A stretch of 49,174 nucleotides of DNA from Caldilinea sp. CFX5 (GTDB lineage: Bacteria > Chloroflexota > Anaerolineae > Caldilineales > Caldilineaceae), in assembly GCA_021405325.1 (NCBI GenBank), contig QWII01000113.1, forward strand, positions 1 to 49,174. Reading direction: 5' to 3'. Positions within the stretch are counted from its first letter, which is position 1; every line of letters starts with the position of its first letter. The notes under the pieces are model-generated. The model saw nothing but the letters and a program-made list of their open reading frames with translations. It was not told where the DNA came from and did no database searches. Below, piece after piece: positions 8,351-16,562 of this stretch. Position numbers and translations under genes: made by a program.

Positions 8351-10174
8351 ATGCACGAAAACGACATTGTCACCTCCCCAGCCGTTGCGATCACCCCCCG
8401 CCCGGCGACAAAGTCCCGGCAGCTTGCCCTGCTCTGGCTGCTTTTCTTTACGCTCCTCTTTGCCGGCGGCTTTGGTCTGACGGTCGAAGGGGCCGATCTG
8501 GAAGAACTGCCGAAGGTTGAGCTGACCGGCGTTGTGGTTACCGCGCCGGCCAGCCCCAGCGGCCAGGGCGCCTGGCAGATCCGCGCCGATAATCAGAAGC
8601 TCTACACGGTGATTGCGACCGCAGCCACGGAATTTAAGAAGGGCATCCCCCAGCCCAACCAAGCCGTGCGGCTCAAAGGCGCGCTCGATTCGCCCCAACA
8701 GATCACGGCGCAGGAGATGGAGGTAGTGAGTGAGAGCGGTCGCGAGGTCAGGCTCAAGGGCGTCTTGCTGCGGGCGCCGGATAACGCTGCCGGCATCGGC
8801 GTCTGGGTGATCCAAGGCCGCGCCAATGTGACCTACACGATTGTGGTCAACAGCTTCACTCGCCTGGACAATGGCGTGCCGGCGCCGGGCAACTGGTTGG
8901 AGGTGCGCGGGCAGTGGCAACAGGACAATAGCTTGCTGGCCAAACGCATTCGCACCGATGATCATGTGGTCAATCAGGTGATTGTGCGGCTGGCGTCCGG
9001 CGTCGTTTCGACCACAATTGCCAGCCAATATGGCCTGCTGCCCTTGCAAACGTTGCTGGCTTCCGGCAACATTCATTTGCTGCAGACGGGCGAAGATCAA
9101 GAGAGTGCGATCCTCGACCAATTGCGCGCCGATACCAGCCGGGTGATCTGGGCGGAATTGAATTATGCCGGCGGCATCCCCGAAGGCCACGGGTACAAAA
9201 CCTGGCACTGGGGGGGCGACGATCCGTCGGCCTATATCAACCAGGGCGCCTTTACCCAGGTGAATCTGACCGGCCAAAGCAACTTACAAGGTGCGGGGGT
9301 GATCATTGCCGTGTTGGATACCGGCGTCGATTTGGCCCATCCGGCTTTGCAAGGGCGGCTGCTCACCGGCCATGATATGGTGGATGACGATGCCGTGCCC
9401 AACGATGATGGGGATGGTTTGGGCTGGGGGCATGGCACCCATGTCACCGGGATTCTGGCCAAAGTCGCGCCCCAAAGCCAGCTTCTGCCCGTGCGCGTGC
9501 TCGATACCGATGGTCGTGGCAATAGTTTTACCCTGGCCTATGCCATTGAATGGGCGGTGGCCCAAGGCGCTGATGTGATCAACCTCAGCCTGGGCGCTGA
9601 AGGCGATTCCCGCGTCTTGCACGATACCATTCAGCGCGCACTGGAGCAAGGCGTGATCGTGGTCGCCGCCGCCGGCAATAGCAATACCAACGCGCCACAG
9701 TATCCCGCCACCTATCCCGGCGTCATCGCTGTGACGGCGGTGGACAGCGCCAATCAAAAGGCCGATTTTGCCAATTACGGCGCGGCGTGGGTCGATTTGG
9801 CGGCGCCCGGCGTCGGCATTACCTCGACCATGGTGGGGCCGCTCGGCAGCGGCTATGCCAGTTGGAGCGGCACCTCCATGTCCGCACCCTTTGTCAGCGG
9901 GGCTGTCGCCCTGTTACGCCAGGCGCTACCGACCGTCCCCCCCGCCGAGATTGCGTCGCGCTTTAGCAGCCACAGTCAGAATCTTGATGCCCAGAACCCC
10001 GCCTATGCCGGACAACTGGGCGGCTTGCTCAATATTGACGCCACCCTGACCGACACCCCGGTGGTGACGCCAACGCCGACCCCCACACCGACACCCACGC
10101 CACCGGCCCCCACGCCATCGCCCCCTACCCTCAATCGCCACAAACTCTTCCTGCCGCTCACGACGCGGCGGTAG
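8351..10174 (+). CDS. secreted subtilisin-family (S8) serine protease with N-terminal DUF5666-like modules
   Basis: The 607-residue precursor has a hydrophobic export segment at residues about 24-45. Two DUF5666-like beta modules follow (about 55-125 and 130-200), then a region that looks like a protease prodomain (about 205-275), then the S8 catalytic domain. The triad is intact: D323 in AVLDTGVD, H361 in GHGTHVTG and S509 in SGTSMSAP. A Thr-Pro linker of TPTP type leads to a terminal KLFLPLTTRR. The PT linker and terminal LFLP motif are shared in type with the next gene's product and suggest surface display or a sorting signal. DUF5666-like modules on a protease are unusual and tie it to the next gene, which is made almost only of them. 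Substrate unknown. Confidence 0.93.
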   Translation: MHENDIVTSPAVAITPRPATKSRQLALLWLLFFTLLFAGGFGLTVEGADLEELPKVELTGVVVTAPASPSGQGAWQIRADNQKLYTVIATAATEFKKGIPQPNQAVRLKGALDSPQQITAQEMEVVSESGREVRLKGVLLRAPDNAAGIGVWVIQGRANVTYTIVVNSFTRLDNGVPAPGNWLEVRGQWQQDNSLLAKRIRTDDHVVNQVIVRLASGVVSTTIASQYGLLPLQTLLASGNIHLLQTGEDQESAILDQLRADTSRVIWAELNYAGGIPEGHGYKTWHWGGDDPSAYINQGAFTQVNLTGQSNLQGAGVIIAVLDTGVDLAHPALQGRLLTGHDMVDDDAVPNDDGDGLGWGHGTHVTGILAKVAPQSQLLPVRVLDTDGRGNSFTLAYAIEWAVAQGADVINLSLGAEGDSRVLHDTIQRALEQGVIVVAAAGNSNTNAPQYPATYPGVIAVTAVDSANQKADFANYGAAWVDLAAPGVGITSTMVGPLGSGYASWSGTSMSAPFVSGAVALLRQALPTVPPAEIASRFSSHSQNLDAQNPAYAGQLGGLLNIDATLTDTPVVTPTPTPTPTPTPPAPTPSPPTLNRHKLFLPLTTRR

Positions 10175-10187
10175 GAAATTGCCGATC

Positions 10188-10253
10188 ACACCTGACAGGT
10201 TGCCAAAACCTGTCAGGTGTTCACACTTCCTGCCGATGAGCCAACTTTCATCC
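10188..10253. repeat. dispersed hairpin family C, copy 1
   Basis: Arms ACACCTGACAGGTT (10188-10201) and AACCTGTCAGGTGT (10207-10220) form a 14-bp stem. About 30 nt of tail (TCACACTTCC...GATGAGCCAA) follow and are shared with copy 2 at 15563. The central pair is inverted between copies (CTGACAGG versus CTGTCAGG), which keeps the stem. Confidence 0.85.
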
Positions 10254-10456
10254 AACTAATAACCGATCAACCATTCATCTTCTACGCCAATCCTACGATT
10301 CTTCACCGTAAGGCCGACCCGGTGTATTTTTCGCCCGCTTCCTCTTCACCTTTGCCGTGACACGCTCACTACATTGATGCCAGTCAATCCTGCGCAGTCG
10401 GCGCAGGCGAACATAAAGAGAGAGATTGTTACCAGTTGATTGAGGAGGATGATCGT

Positions 10457-12406
10457 ATGGTTCAGCCGATGATGAACGGGCAGAACAGTCGTGAGCAGCG
10501 GCAATGGTTGCTCTGGTTGGCGCTCTTGCTGGGTGTTATCTTGTCCATTATGTGGATCGGAGCGGTCGCGCGGGCCGAGGATTCGGGTTGGGTCGGTAAG
10601 GTGGAAACCATGCCGACCGGCGGGTTGATCGGGCAGTGGCGTGTGGGCGGGCGCGTCTTTACCACCACCAATACCACGGAATTTCGCCCGGAAAAAGGCC
10701 CCTTTGTGGTCGGCGCCTGTGTTGGCGTCAAGTATGTCGGTGAGGCGCCCCCCTTCCAGGCCATGCGCATGGTGACAAAAGAGGCGAAAGAGTGTCTGCC
10801 GGGCGCCACGCCGTCGGTCACGCGCACGCCCGATGGTACGAAGACGCCGGTAGCGACCGGGACCACTACGCCTGGTGACGACGATGATCGTGAAGGCGCC
10901 AAAGAGCAGGCCGTTGTGGAACAGATGCCGGAACGGGGCTTGCTGGGGCAATGGGTCATTGGCGGCGTTGATTATGTGGTTGCCCCCGGCGCACGCTTGC
11001 GCCAGGAAAAAGGCCCCTTTGCGGTTGGCGCTTGTGTCGAAGTCGAGTATGTGGTCGGCGCCACGCCCCGCCAAGTGCGCAAGATGGAGACCAAACGCCA
11101 TTACGAGTGCGCACACGATGGCACCCCGGCGGCTACGCCTACCCTGATTCCGACTGCGCCGCCCGTTGGTACGCCCGGCGCTGAATTTGCGGTCTATGGT
11201 CGTGTACAGAGCTTACCCGAAGGGTTGCTTGGCAACTGGGTGGTCGATGGCGTCACCTATCTCGCCACGACTGATACCGAATTTAAGCGCGAGCGGGGCA
11301 ACTTTGCGGTTGGCCGTTGTGTCAAAATTCATGCCTTGAACACGACGCCTGTACCGACCATCCGTGAGATTGAGAATGAACGCGGCTATCACTGCGCCCA
11401 TGATGATGACGATGATGACGAATTCCAGGGGGCCGGCGTCCTCTTCGGCAAAATTCAGGGCTTGCCGGCTGACGGCTTGATCGGCGAATGGAATATCGGT
11501 GGCATGACCTTTGTCGTCACCAATACCACGGAGTTGAAGGCGCGCGATGGGCAATTTGTGGTTGATGTGCTGGTCAAAGTCCACTTTGTGGTCAACGCCA
11601 AGGGGGTCAACCTGGCGCGCAAGATTGAGATCAAATGGGCCGATGATGATGACGGCCATGATGATGACGGCAACGGGAACTTTGAGGGCGCCGAGGGCCA
11701 TGCCTTTGGTACAATTGAAAAGCTGCCCACCGGTGACTTGATTGGTGAATGGGTGATTGGCGCCATTAGCTATACGGTTACTGCCGACACCCGCTTTGTC
11801 GAACCCCCTAGCAACTTTGTGGTCGGCGCCAAAGTGCGGGTGAAGTATTACACCGACGACCAGGGCAACCGCCTTGTGCGCAAGATCAAGACGACCAATG
11901 AACATAATGGCGCCGAGGATCCGAGCCACTTCACCCTCTTTGCCTCGGTGGACAAAATGCCGCCCTCCGGCTTTGCCGGTGAATGGGTTCTCGACCATAT
12001 CGCCTTTGTCGCCACCGGTGAGACAAAGTTTGTCGAAGAGCATGGCACGCTGGGCGTGGGCGCCTATGTGAAGGTGGAATACTTTATCCGCAACGGGCGC
12101 AATGTCATCCACAAGCTGGAAACAGAGGTGCCGCCCGGTGCTGGTGATGACAACAATGTCGGTACGATTGAAAGCACCAGTGACGGCTTGATCGCTGCCG
12201 GCGCCAACGGAACCGTCTGGGTGATTGGCGGCAAGCGCTATACTGTCACACCGGCCACTGACCTGAATGACCTGCAAAGTGAGCTCACGGTTGGTGCGAC
12301 GGCGCTGGTCAACAGCTATACCGCCGCCGATGGCAGCCTGGTGGCTACCCAAATCAGCGGTATCACCCTCGATAATCGGCTCTTCCTGCCGATGGCCAAA
12401 CGCTAG
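10457..12406 (+). CDS. secreted protein of seven DUF5666-like repeats with acidic linkers
   Basis: The ATG at 10457 is preceded by GAGGAGG 8 nt upstream; an in-frame TTG at 10436 was rejected. The 649-residue product has a signal segment (LLWLALLLGVILSIMW) cleavable near ARAED. Seven repeats of about 65-70 residues follow, each of the form G.V..LP..GLIGEWVIGG..Y.V...T.F.....FVVGA.V.V.Y. Linkers are Thr/Pro rich or strings of Asp (around HDDDDDDE and DDDDGHDDD), which could bind Ca2+ or other cations. The chain ends in NRLFLPMAKR, like the subtilase before it. Repeats 1-3 each end in a Cys-containing segment; later ones do not. It may be a structural surface protein or the substrate or partner of the subtilase. 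No enzymatic motif is seen. Confidence 0.8.
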   Translation: MVQPMMNGQNSREQRQWLLWLALLLGVILSIMWIGAVARAEDSGWVGKVETMPTGGLIGQWRVGGRVFTTTNTTEFRPEKGPFVVGACVGVKYVGEAPPFQAMRMVTKEAKECLPGATPSVTRTPDGTKTPVATGTTTPGDDDDREGAKEQAVVEQMPERGLLGQWVIGGVDYVVAPGARLRQEKGPFAVGACVEVEYVVGATPRQVRKMETKRHYECAHDGTPAATPTLIPTAPPVGTPGAEFAVYGRVQSLPEGLLGNWVVDGVTYLATTDTEFKRERGNFAVGRCVKIHALNTTPVPTIREIENERGYHCAHDDDDDDEFQGAGVLFGKIQGLPADGLIGEWNIGGMTFVVTNTTELKARDGQFVVDVLVKVHFVVNAKGVNLARKIEIKWADDDDGHDDDGNGNFEGAEGHAFGTIEKLPTGDLIGEWVIGAISYTVTADTRFVEPPSNFVVGAKVRVKYYTDDQGNRLVRKIKTTNEHNGAEDPSHFTLFASVDKMPPSGFAGEWVLDHIAFVATGETKFVEEHGTLGVGAYVKVEYFIRNGRNVIHKLETEVPPGAGDDNNVGTIESTSDGLIAAGANGTVWVIGGKRYTVTPATDLNDLQSELTVGATALVNSYTAADGSLVATQISGITLDNRLFLPMAKR

Positions 12407-12413
12407 TCGCCGC

Positions 12414-12459
12414 CACCCGACCGGTTTTGCCAAGAGCGTTTTTGCCAATCGGTCGGGTG
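12414..12459 (+). terminator. inverted repeat after the DUF5666 gene
   Basis: CACCCGACCGGTT (12414-12426) pairs with AATCGGTCGGGTG (12447-12459) with one G-T wobble. It lies 8 nt after the stop of the plus-strand gene. There is no strong T-run, so terminator function is likely but not certain. Confidence 0.55.
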
Positions 12460-12503
12460 TCACCGCTGACCTTCCACCAAGATAACGTAAGCGTTAAGCG
12501 CGA

Positions 12504-12557
12504 GGAAGGCGGCTCCTGTCAGGTACAACCTGGCGGGAGCCGCCTTCCTTTACTTTA
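12504..12557 (+). terminator. terminator hairpin
   Basis: A 13-bp stem GGAAGGCGGCTCC (12504-12516) with 12536-12548 has an inner CAGG/CCTG helix and is followed by TTTACTTTAT. It stands between convergent genes and probably ends the plus-strand protease locus transcript. Confidence 0.65.
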
Positions 12558-12577
12558 TGTCTTTTACTTTATGTGAG

Positions 12578-12611
12578 GGAAAGATGCGGCGTGCGCACGC
12601 CGCATCTTTCC
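12578..12611 (-). terminator. 34-nt perfect palindrome at the RskA stop codon
   Basis: GGAAAGATGCGGCGTGC (12578-12594) is followed at once by its complement (12595-12611). It overlaps the first base of the minus-strand stop codon (12611-12613). It probably ends the RskA transcript and protects it from convergent transcription. Confidence 0.6.
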
Positions 12612-13546
12612 TATAACGGCCCGCGCACGACCGGCGGCGCGGTCGGGCCGGGGCTACCGCCGGCCGGCTCCGGGGTAATGCCCATGACGTCATAAGCGTC
12701 GAGCGATTGTTCAATCGGAAAAACGAAGATGCCCATGCCCCCTGGCTCCACAGTAAAGAGGCCGGGGCTGGTGCGTTGCTCATCTTTCCTGAGCCAAAGT
12801 TGGTACGCCTGGTTGGGTGGCAATTCAGGAAAGTCGCGCACGTAGACCACGGCAATGCCCAAGGTGTTATTCCACAACACATCGGCCTGGGCCTTGCTAT
12901 TTTCCTGGGCTGCCGGCAGTATCACTTCCTGCGGTTCTTCCGCGGCCAGGAAAATGAGGGCTTTGTTTTGTTGCATTAACTGCGCCGCCAATGCCTCCTG
13001 CTGTACACGCAGTTGCTGATTCTGCACCAAAAGGGTCAGATTCATGGCCACCAGCAGAACACCCGCCGCCGTCGTCAAAGTAGTGACAAAAGACCAACGA
13101 CGCGCCGGTTTTGGTGGTAGGGTGAGGCCAAAGGGCGACGATGGCGCTACCGTTTGTACAACGGGTGGGGGCGCCGGCTGATAGGCCGCCCTGGCCCCTC
13201 TTGCGCCCAACAACGGATTGCCACGGGCGGCCGGGCGGGGCGCACCGATCGCCGCTCGCAACCGCTGGGCAAGCGGCGGCGGCGCCGAGCGGGGCGGAGC
13301 GGCGTAGAGCAACGCTTCCGTCAACTGTTCATACGCGGCTAATTCAGCGGCGGCATCAGGACAAGCGCTCAAACGCCGCTTGACCATCGCCGCTTCTTCC
13401 GGGTCGGTCGCGCCCAAGCTGTGAGCGGGGATCATAGCGGCGACCTCATCACAGGGCAAAGGCGTGGCCGGCGATGGTCGGCGCGACGCATCGACAGATG
13501 AAGAATTGGGATCGAGTGGCTCAAACGGCGTGTTGGTCAAACTCAT
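12611..13546 (-). CDS. RskA-family transmembrane anti-sigma factor
   Basis: The 311-residue protein has an N-terminal cytoplasmic part (residues about 30-110, with a small helical anti-sigma region) and a Pro/Ala-rich stretch. One membrane helix lies near 150-172 (VTTLTTAAGVLLVAMNLTLL). The outer domain matches the RskA C-terminal pattern, PPNQAYQLWLRKD...GLFTVEPGG...GITPEPAGGSPGPT. RskA proteins hold ECF sigma factors at the membrane until regulated proteolysis. The partner sigma gene lies directly upstream on the same strand, with a 233-nt gap that holds hairpins. The canonical gene order supports the call. The inducing signal is unknown. Confidence 0.88.
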   Translation of the reverse strand: MSLTNTPFEPLDPNSSSVDASRRPSPATPLPCDEVAAMIPAHSLGATDPEEAAMVKRRLSACPDAAAELAAYEQLTEALLYAAPPRSAPPPLAQRLRAAIGAPRPAARGNPLLGARGARAAYQPAPPPVVQTVAPSSPFGLTLPPKPARRWSFVTTLTTAAGVLLVAMNLTLLVQNQQLRVQQEALAAQLMQQNKALIFLAAEEPQEVILPAAQENSKAQADVLWNNTLGIAVVYVRDFPELPPNQAYQLWLRKDEQRTSPGLFTVEPGGMGIFVFPIEQSLDAYDVMGITPEPAGGSPGPTAPPVVRGPL

Positions 13547-13681
13547 GGACGGTTAAACGACAAAGAACGTTGTGTATGCAGGACGAACTGCAACGCTGTA
13601 ACGAATGATAGACGATCTAGACTTAAAAATAAGTAAGTACAATTATAATGAATAACGCAAATCTATGATGATTTAGATTTA

Positions 13682-13774
13682 ACAGTTTTGGCGCGGTTGG
13701 TGAACAAGTAAACCAGCTAAAACTGTAACCATCAAACCGGCTGCCCGCCAGTCACAGACCGGCGGGCAGCCGGT
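13682..13774. repeat. two hairpins between the sigma and RskA genes
   Basis: ACAGTTTT (13682-13689) pairs with AAAACTGT (13719-13726). A stronger 14-bp stem ACCGGCTGCCCGCC (13736-13749) pairs with 13761-13774 around an 11-nt loop. The strong stem is 5 nt beyond the sigma stop on the minus strand and could lower read-through into the anti-sigma gene, setting the ratio of the pair. That role is inference. Confidence 0.7.
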
Positions 13775-13779
13775 GGATT

Positions 13780-14373
13780 TTAGAGCTTACCCCCGCCATC
13801 TTGGTTGGCCTCTTCCCACAGCGTCCGCAATTTTTGCAAGCCGGTGCGCAGCCGGGTTTTGACCGTGCCCAGCGGCAACTGGAGATTCTCGGCCAATTCA
13901 CTATGCGTATACCCCTGATAGAAGGCCAGTTCAATCAGTTGACGTTGTTCTACAGGTAATTGTTGCAACAGGCGCGCCAATAACAGCCCGTCAAACCAAT
14001 AGGCATTTTCACCGCTAACACCCTTTTCACCGGCCTCCACCAGCGGATCGCTATAATCCTGAGCAGGCGCCCAATGGCGGCGTTCTTTGCGCAAGCGGTC
14101 AATGCCGGCATTCCGGGTGATGGTGAGGAGCCAACTACTAAATTGCCCCAACGCCGGATTCCAGCGCGTTGGTTGTTGCCACACCTTGAGGAAGACATCC
14201 TGTGTCACCTCTTCCGCCATCACTTGATGACGGACAACCCGCAACGCCAGGCTATAGACCAAATTGCCGTAGCGCTCATAGAGCGCCAGAAAGGCTCTTT
14301 GGTCGCGCTCGGCAACCCCTTGCAGCAGGTGGGTATCGGAGACAGGTGACCGTGTTGGCAAAGGTGAAATCAT
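13780..14373 (-). CDS. ECF RNA polymerase sigma factor (SigK/SigL-like)
   Basis: The product of about 197 residues has a complete ECF layout. Region 2 reads YGNLVYSLALRVVRHQVMAEE followed by DVFLKVWQQ and a FSSWLLTITRNAGIDRLRK helix. Region 4 reads LPVEQRQLIELAFYQGYTHSE with an HTH LQLPLGTVKTRLRTG. The RskA-type anti-sigma gene follows on the same strand, the classical pairing. ATG at 14373 was preferred to an in-frame TTG at 14397. Neither has a strong ribosome-binding site. It is divergent from nothing; the upstream gene on the same strand is separated by a strong terminator. Confidence 0.9.
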   Translation of the reverse strand: MISPLPTRSPVSDTHLLQGVAERDQRAFLALYERYGNLVYSLALRVVRHQVMAEEVTQDVFLKVWQQPTRWNPALGQFSSWLLTITRNAGIDRLRKERRHWAPAQDYSDPLVEAGEKGVSGENAYWFDGLLLARLLQQLPVEQRQLIELAFYQGYTHSELAENLQLPLGTVKTRLRTGLQKLRTLWEEANQDGGGKL

Positions 14374-14561
14374 CGAAGAGATTTGGCTTCTGATCAAAAG
14401 AGTTTGCGATTGATTTGGTATAGTGTATCACAATCTCTATGAATGCTAAATCCACTTGTGCGACCGACAGCGTACCGCTTACAGCGGAAATTCTCTGTCA
14501 GGTATGCAAATCGTGTAATCTACCATCAATTTTCTCATCATTTTCTTAGAATTGAAAATCG

Positions 14562-14613
14562 GTGTGCGGCAAAAAAAGCGGCGTCCTTGGGCGCCGCTTT
14601 TTTTGCCGCACAC
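14562..14613 (-). terminator. bidirectional-looking terminator
   Basis: A perfect 22-bp stem (14562-14583 with 14592-14613) contains A7 in one arm and T7 in the other, around loop TCCTTGGG. It lies 14 nt beyond the stop of the minus-strand beta-lactamase-fold gene. Confidence 0.85.
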
Positions 14614-14627
14614 TGCCCATTGTGAAT

Positions 14628-15548
14628 TCAACGCGTCTTATAATAATCATACACGGCGCGCCCGATATGCCCAAACGCGCTATCAATCGCGTCCATGCGC
14701 GCCCACTCGGCCACCTTGTCATCGCCCACCGCTTCGGCGTCCCAGCGGGAGAAGACAGTGATGGCGATGTGAGCCTCTTCGGTGGCGTAGAGAATGCCGG
14801 CATCGTTGCGAATGCCGGCGATGGTGCCGGTCTTGTGGGCGAAGGGGACGCCGTAGGGCAGGTAGCGCGGCAGGCGCTGGTTGAGTTGTTGTTGGAGCAT
14901 GATATGCAACATGGCGTCACAGGCGGCGCGATCGACCACTTCGCCCCGGTAGATCATGGCGCAGAGACGGGTCATGTCGCGCGCGGTGGCGCTGTTGTTA
15001 TCGGCGCCGCGGCTGTAAGCATGGCCGTCCCGCTTGGCCGGCGGGGCTGCTCGCTGCTTGCTCCAGTCGCCAAAGTAGGTGTTGGGATCCGCCGCTTCAT
15101 GGCCGAACATATCGTCGAAGATGCCGCGGATGTCAAAGGCCAGATGGATGTTGCCGACGCCCAGCGCCTTCATGTAGCCATCGATCTGCGCCACGCCCAG
15201 CCGCCGCATGAGCATATCGGTGGCGGTGTTGTCGCTGATAATGATCATGACGGTGAGCAGATCGCGCACGGTCGGCTGTAAACCATCTTGCAGATAGGTG
15301 AGAATGCCGCTGCCGATATTTTTGAGCGGATAGGTTACTTCCCAGCGCTCAGCCAACGTAAAGGCGCCGGTCGCCATCTGGTGGAATGCTTCGCATAGTA
15401 CAGGGATCTTCAAGACGCTCGCCATGGGAAAACCGGCGTCGGCGTTGATATGAAGTTCCTCGCCGGATTCAAGGTGGATCAAGGAGACGCCCATCTCGGC
15501 GCCGCCGGCGTCAATCGCTTGGTGGATGGCTTGTTCTAACGAAGACAT
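14628..15548 (-). CDS. class A beta-lactamase-fold serine hydrolase
   Basis: ATG at 15548 has GGGAGG 6 nt upstream. The 306-residue product shows the penicillin-recognising motifs: S44-V-L-K47 (SxxK), S105-D-N107 (SDN) and K239-T-G241 (KTG). The omega-loop Glu expected before ARDM (class A position 166) is not seen; the region reads GADNNSATARDM. No signal peptide is visible, although true beta-lactamases are exported. So the fold is clear, but beta-lactam hydrolysis is doubtful. A PBP-like esterase or peptidase activity is also possible. It is followed by a strong terminator and preceded by hairpin C2. Confidence 0.82.
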   Translation of the reverse strand: MSSLEQAIHQAIDAGGAEMGVSLIHLESGEELHINADAGFPMASVLKIPVLCEAFHQMATGAFTLAERWEVTYPLKNIGSGILTYLQDGLQPTVRDLLTVMIIISDNTATDMLMRRLGVAQIDGYMKALGVGNIHLAFDIRGIFDDMFGHEAADPNTYFGDWSKQRAAPPAKRDGHAYSRGADNNSATARDMTRLCAMIYRGEVVDRAACDAMLHIMLQQQLNQRLPRYLPYGVPFAHKTGTIAGIRNDAGILYATEEAHIAITVFSRWDAEAVGDDKVAEWARMDAIDSAFGHIGRAVYDYYKTR

Positions 15549-15562
15549 AAGTTCCTCCCGCC

Positions 15563-15630
15563 ACACCTGTCAGGTTTCCAAAACCTGACAGGTGTTCACA
15601 CTTTCCGTAGATGAGCCAAGTTCCTCATCG
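15563..15630. repeat. dispersed hairpin family C, copy 2
   Basis: ACACCTGTCAGGTTT (15563-15577) pairs perfectly with 15581-15595 around CCA. The tail TCACACTTTCC...GATGAGCCAA matches copy 1. On the minus strand it lies between the ABC permease stop and the hydrolase start. Confidence 0.85.
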
Positions 15631-15639
15631 ATAGCTAGT

Positions 15640-16545
15640 TTATTCGGCCCGCTGTTTGGGGTCGAGGGCGTCACGCATGCCGTCGCCAAGGAGGTTGAAG
15701 GCTAGCACCGTAATGAAAATCATAATACCGGGAAAGGTGGCAATGTGGGGAAACTGGCGAATCAGCGCACGTCCATCAGCCAAGGTGCCGCCCCAAGAGG
15801 GGGTTGGCGGTTGGATGCCCAATCCAAGAAAGGAGAGGGAAGATTCTAGAATGATGATGCCGCCGACGCCTAACGAGGCGAGGACGATCACAGGCCCTAA
15901 GACATTGGGGACAATGTGTCGCCAGATAATGCCGCCGCTGCGGGCGCCAATGGCCCGAGCAGCGATGATGTAATCACGCTGTTTCAGGCTCATAACATCG
16001 GCGCGTACAACACGGGCAAACCGCGCCCAAGTGGTGGCGCCAATCACAATGATGGTGGTGGTCAAGCTGGGGCCAAGCACGGCCGAAAGGACAATCAGCA
16101 GCGCCAGCAGGGGGAAGGCCATGAGCGTATCGACGATGCGCGAAAGGACGGCATCGACCCAGCCGCCGAAGTAACCGGCCAACGCCCCCACCAACACCCC
16201 GATGCCAACGGAGACAGCGGTCGCCACTAAACCTACCAACAAAGCAATGCGGGCGCCGTAGATAATGCGACTGAGGAGATCACGCCCAATGTGGTCAAAG
16301 CCCAACCAATGATTGACTTCCGGCGGTTTACCGCGCATACCGGGGAAGCTATAGGTTGGATCATGGGGAAGAATCCACTCAGCAAAGATGGCGACCAAGG
16401 CAATGCTGACAATAAAAAACAGACCGACCGTCGCGGCCCGGTTGGCGCGGAAGCGTCGCCACGCTTGTTGTAGCTCGGAACGGCGCTTGACCCTGGCCTG
16501 TGACGCCAACCCGGTTTGCGTCGGTTGCATGGGCGCGACTGTCAT
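15640..16545 (-). CDS. peptide/nickel-type ABC transporter permease (DppC family)
   Basis: The product of about 301 residues starts with an N-terminal cytoplasmic stretch (RFRANRAATVGLFF), then a first helix and an outer loop with HWLGFDHIGRDLLSRIIYG, the DppC signature. Five more helices follow, with the EAA loop (AARAIGARSGGIIWRHIVPN) that docks the ATPase. The end LGDGMRDALDPKQR is typical. An in-frame GTG at 16566 overlaps the upstream permease stop; ATG at 16545 was preferred, although the AGGAG is 13 nt away. It forms an operon with the DppB-type gene and the binding protein. No ATPase genes are in the window. The substrate (peptide, sugar or metal) cannot be told. Confidence 0.93.
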   Translation of the reverse strand: MTVAPMQPTQTGLASQARVKRRSELQQAWRRFRANRAATVGLFFIVSIALVAIFAEWILPHDPTYSFPGMRGKPPEVNHWLGFDHIGRDLLSRIIYGARIALLVGLVATAVSVGIGVLVGALAGYFGGWVDAVLSRIVDTLMAFPLLALLIVLSAVLGPSLTTTIIVIGATTWARFARVVRADVMSLKQRDYIIAARAIGARSGGIIWRHIVPNVLGPVIVLASLGVGGIIILESSLSFLGLGIQPPTPSWGGTLADGRALIRQFPHIATFPGIMIFITVLAFNLLGDGMRDALDPKQRAE

Positions 16546-16562
16546 AGATGTGAACTTTCTCC

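Noticed and set aside
11213..12463. A 416-codon minus-strand frame opposite the DUF5666 gene
   Set aside because: It mirrors the repeats of the coding strand and shows no independent motif; the plus-strand gene has signal peptide and ribosome-binding site.
14628..15548. Calling this an antibiotic-resistance beta-lactamase
   Set aside because: No signal peptide and no visible omega-loop Glu; only the fold is supported.
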